DNA of 64,000 nucleotides from NCBI GenBank assembly GCA_004210915.1, contig SEGS01000010.1:1-64000 (forward strand), given 5' to 3'. The notes beneath the pieces are model-generated. The model saw only the letters and a list, made by a program, of their open reading frames with translations. It made no database searches and was not told the DNA's origin. Shown here piece by piece: positions 63,187-64,000 of this stretch. This DNA is from Variovorax sp. (lineage in GTDB: Bacteria; Pseudomonadota; Gammaproteobacteria; Burkholderiales; Burkholderiaceae_C). Both the position numbers and the translations under genes were made by a program. Numbering within the stretch: the first letter of the stretch is position 1; each line of letters opens with the position of its first letter.

Positions 63187-64000
63187 GTAGGGGCTCCTTC
63201 AGCCGTGACCGGTCGCACCGGCGCGGTCGTGGGGTCAGGCGTGCGCTGCGCAGGAATCTTGCCGGCGACGATGTCGTCGTACCAGTACTCGTGGTGCTCT
63301 TTGGCCCAGGTCTCGTCGACATAACCGGTGCGCATCGCCTTGTACGCGCCCTTCATGCCCAGCGTGCCGATGTAGATGTGGCCCATGATCATGGCCATCA
63401 TGAACAAGGTCGCCACCCCATGGATCATGTGGGCGACCTGCATTTCGCCGCGCGTGTAGACGAAGCCGGGCAGCAATTTGTCGAGGAAGAGGCCGGAGCC
63501 GATCACGATGCTGCCGAGAAACAGCACGCCGCCCCAGAAGACGGCTTTCTCGCCGGCATTGAAGCGGTGCGATGGCACTTCCTTGCCGCCGAACAGGCCG
63601 CCTGCGCGCATCAGCCACTTCAGGTCGCCGGCGTTGGGCCAGTTGCTCCGGATGAAGGTGAAGATCATGAACAGCGTCGTCACCACGAACAGCGGGCCCA
63701 CGAAGTTGTGCACGTTCTTGAGCGCGTAGGTGAGCCATCCGAAGAGCTGGCCGCCGAGGATCGGTCGCAGGAAGAACTGCCCGAACGCCATGACGATGCC
63801 GGAGATCGCCAGCGTCACGAAGGCGATAGCGTTCGACCAGTGCGTGGCACGCTCGAAGGGCGTGAAGCGCTCGATCTTGCGACCGGTTTCGGCGCCGTGC
63901 AGGCCGATGGGACCGCGCGCGAAATAGAAGATCGCCAGCGCCAGCAGCGTGACGAACAGCAATGCGGCGCCGTAGGGAATGATCCAGTTGTTGCGCACCT
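63183..64000 (-). CDS. Formate dehydrogenase gamma subunit, cytochrome b556 (5' end outside window)
   Basis: Membrane di-haem cytochrome b anchoring a respiratory formate dehydrogenase and passing electrons to quinone. The block GRKIERFTPFERATHWSNAI with its haem-ligand His is diagnostic, followed by KNVHNFVGPLF and MIHGVATLFMMAMIMGHIYIG. The first codon in the track is GTG 63998, but the frame continues out of the window; family members usually carry a longer N-terminus, so the entry is probably partial. Upstream fdh genes would lie beyond 64000. Confidence 0.92.
   Translation of the reverse strand, partial: VRNNWIIPYGAALLFVTLLALAIFYFARGPIGLHGAETGRKIERFTPFERATHWSNAIAFVTLAISGIVMAFGQFFLRPILGGQLFGWLTYALKNVHNFVGPLFVVTTLFMIFTFIRSNWPNAGDLKWLMRAGGLFGGKEVPSHRFNAGEKAVFWGGVLFLGSIVIGSGLFLDKLLPGFVYTRGEMQVAHMIHGVATLFMMAMIMGHIYIGTLGMKGAYKAMRTGYVDETWAKEHHEYWYDDIVAGKIPAQRTPDPTTAPVRPVTAEGAPT

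Overview
The window is a high-GC, densely coded chromosomal segment. Its gene content points to a betaproteobacterium of the Comamonadaceae, most like Variovorax: a MaeB-type malic enzyme with a PTA tail, NMT1-family binding proteins, an urt urea transporter, PHB depolymerase, a Tat-exported OpgD and a PA2169-family protein. This assignment comes from gene content and codon bias only; no 16S rRNA is present. I see no CRISPR array, insertion sequence or phage gene.

Layout. 1-1932: 3' part of maeB. 2129-7791: an NMT1/THI5-type ABC import locus with two paralogous binding proteins, ATPase, permease, a nucleoside deaminase and an orphan ATPase; a flavin reductase lies on the opposite strand between the two binding proteins. 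7822-10078: copA behind a MerR-type (19-bp spacer) promoter. 10125-17120: the most interesting block. A Rieske oxygenase (minus) and an NMT1 binding protein plus deaminase (plus) each have an upstream leader matching the NMT1-motif (xanthine-I) riboswitch. A complete arsR-arsB-arsC-arsH operon sits between these two divergent units. 17155-19243: an orphan ureD, a beheaded Rrf2 regulator and a thioredoxin-reductase-like flavoprotein. 19383-26473: PA2169-family protein, opgD, small proteins, aldo/keto reductase, RraA-like protein, MFS exporter. 26550-32848: urtABCDE (minus), interrupted by two long palindromes and a dispersed repeat. 32969-41457: PHB depolymerase, ppk2, CorA-like transporter, PHP phosphatase, DMT exporter, YciO, M50 protease, trpS, response regulator. 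41491-51987: histidine kinase, tRNA-Ser(CGA), serS, threonine dehydratase, ispH, slpA, radC, Smr protein, zinc-ribbon protein, FAD reductase, truncated haemoglobin. 52012-60080: a LacI-regulated operon with two identical operators, encoding a carbohydrate-type ABC importer, an arylsulfatase and its formylglycine-generating enzyme. 60128-64000: FtsX-like permease, a small secreted protein and the partial formate dehydrogenase gamma subunit.

How the genes work together. The riboswitch pair suggests that the Rieske oxygenase, the third NMT1 binding protein and the deaminase form one purine-responsive regulon. Guanine-type deamination would feed xanthine, and the oxygenase would be analogous to HpxD of Klebsiella; these functions are inference. 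The sulfatase operon is self-contained: import, desulfation and post-translational activation of the sulfatase under one sugar-type repressor. The urea importer and orphan ureD imply urea use, but no urease structural genes lie in the window.
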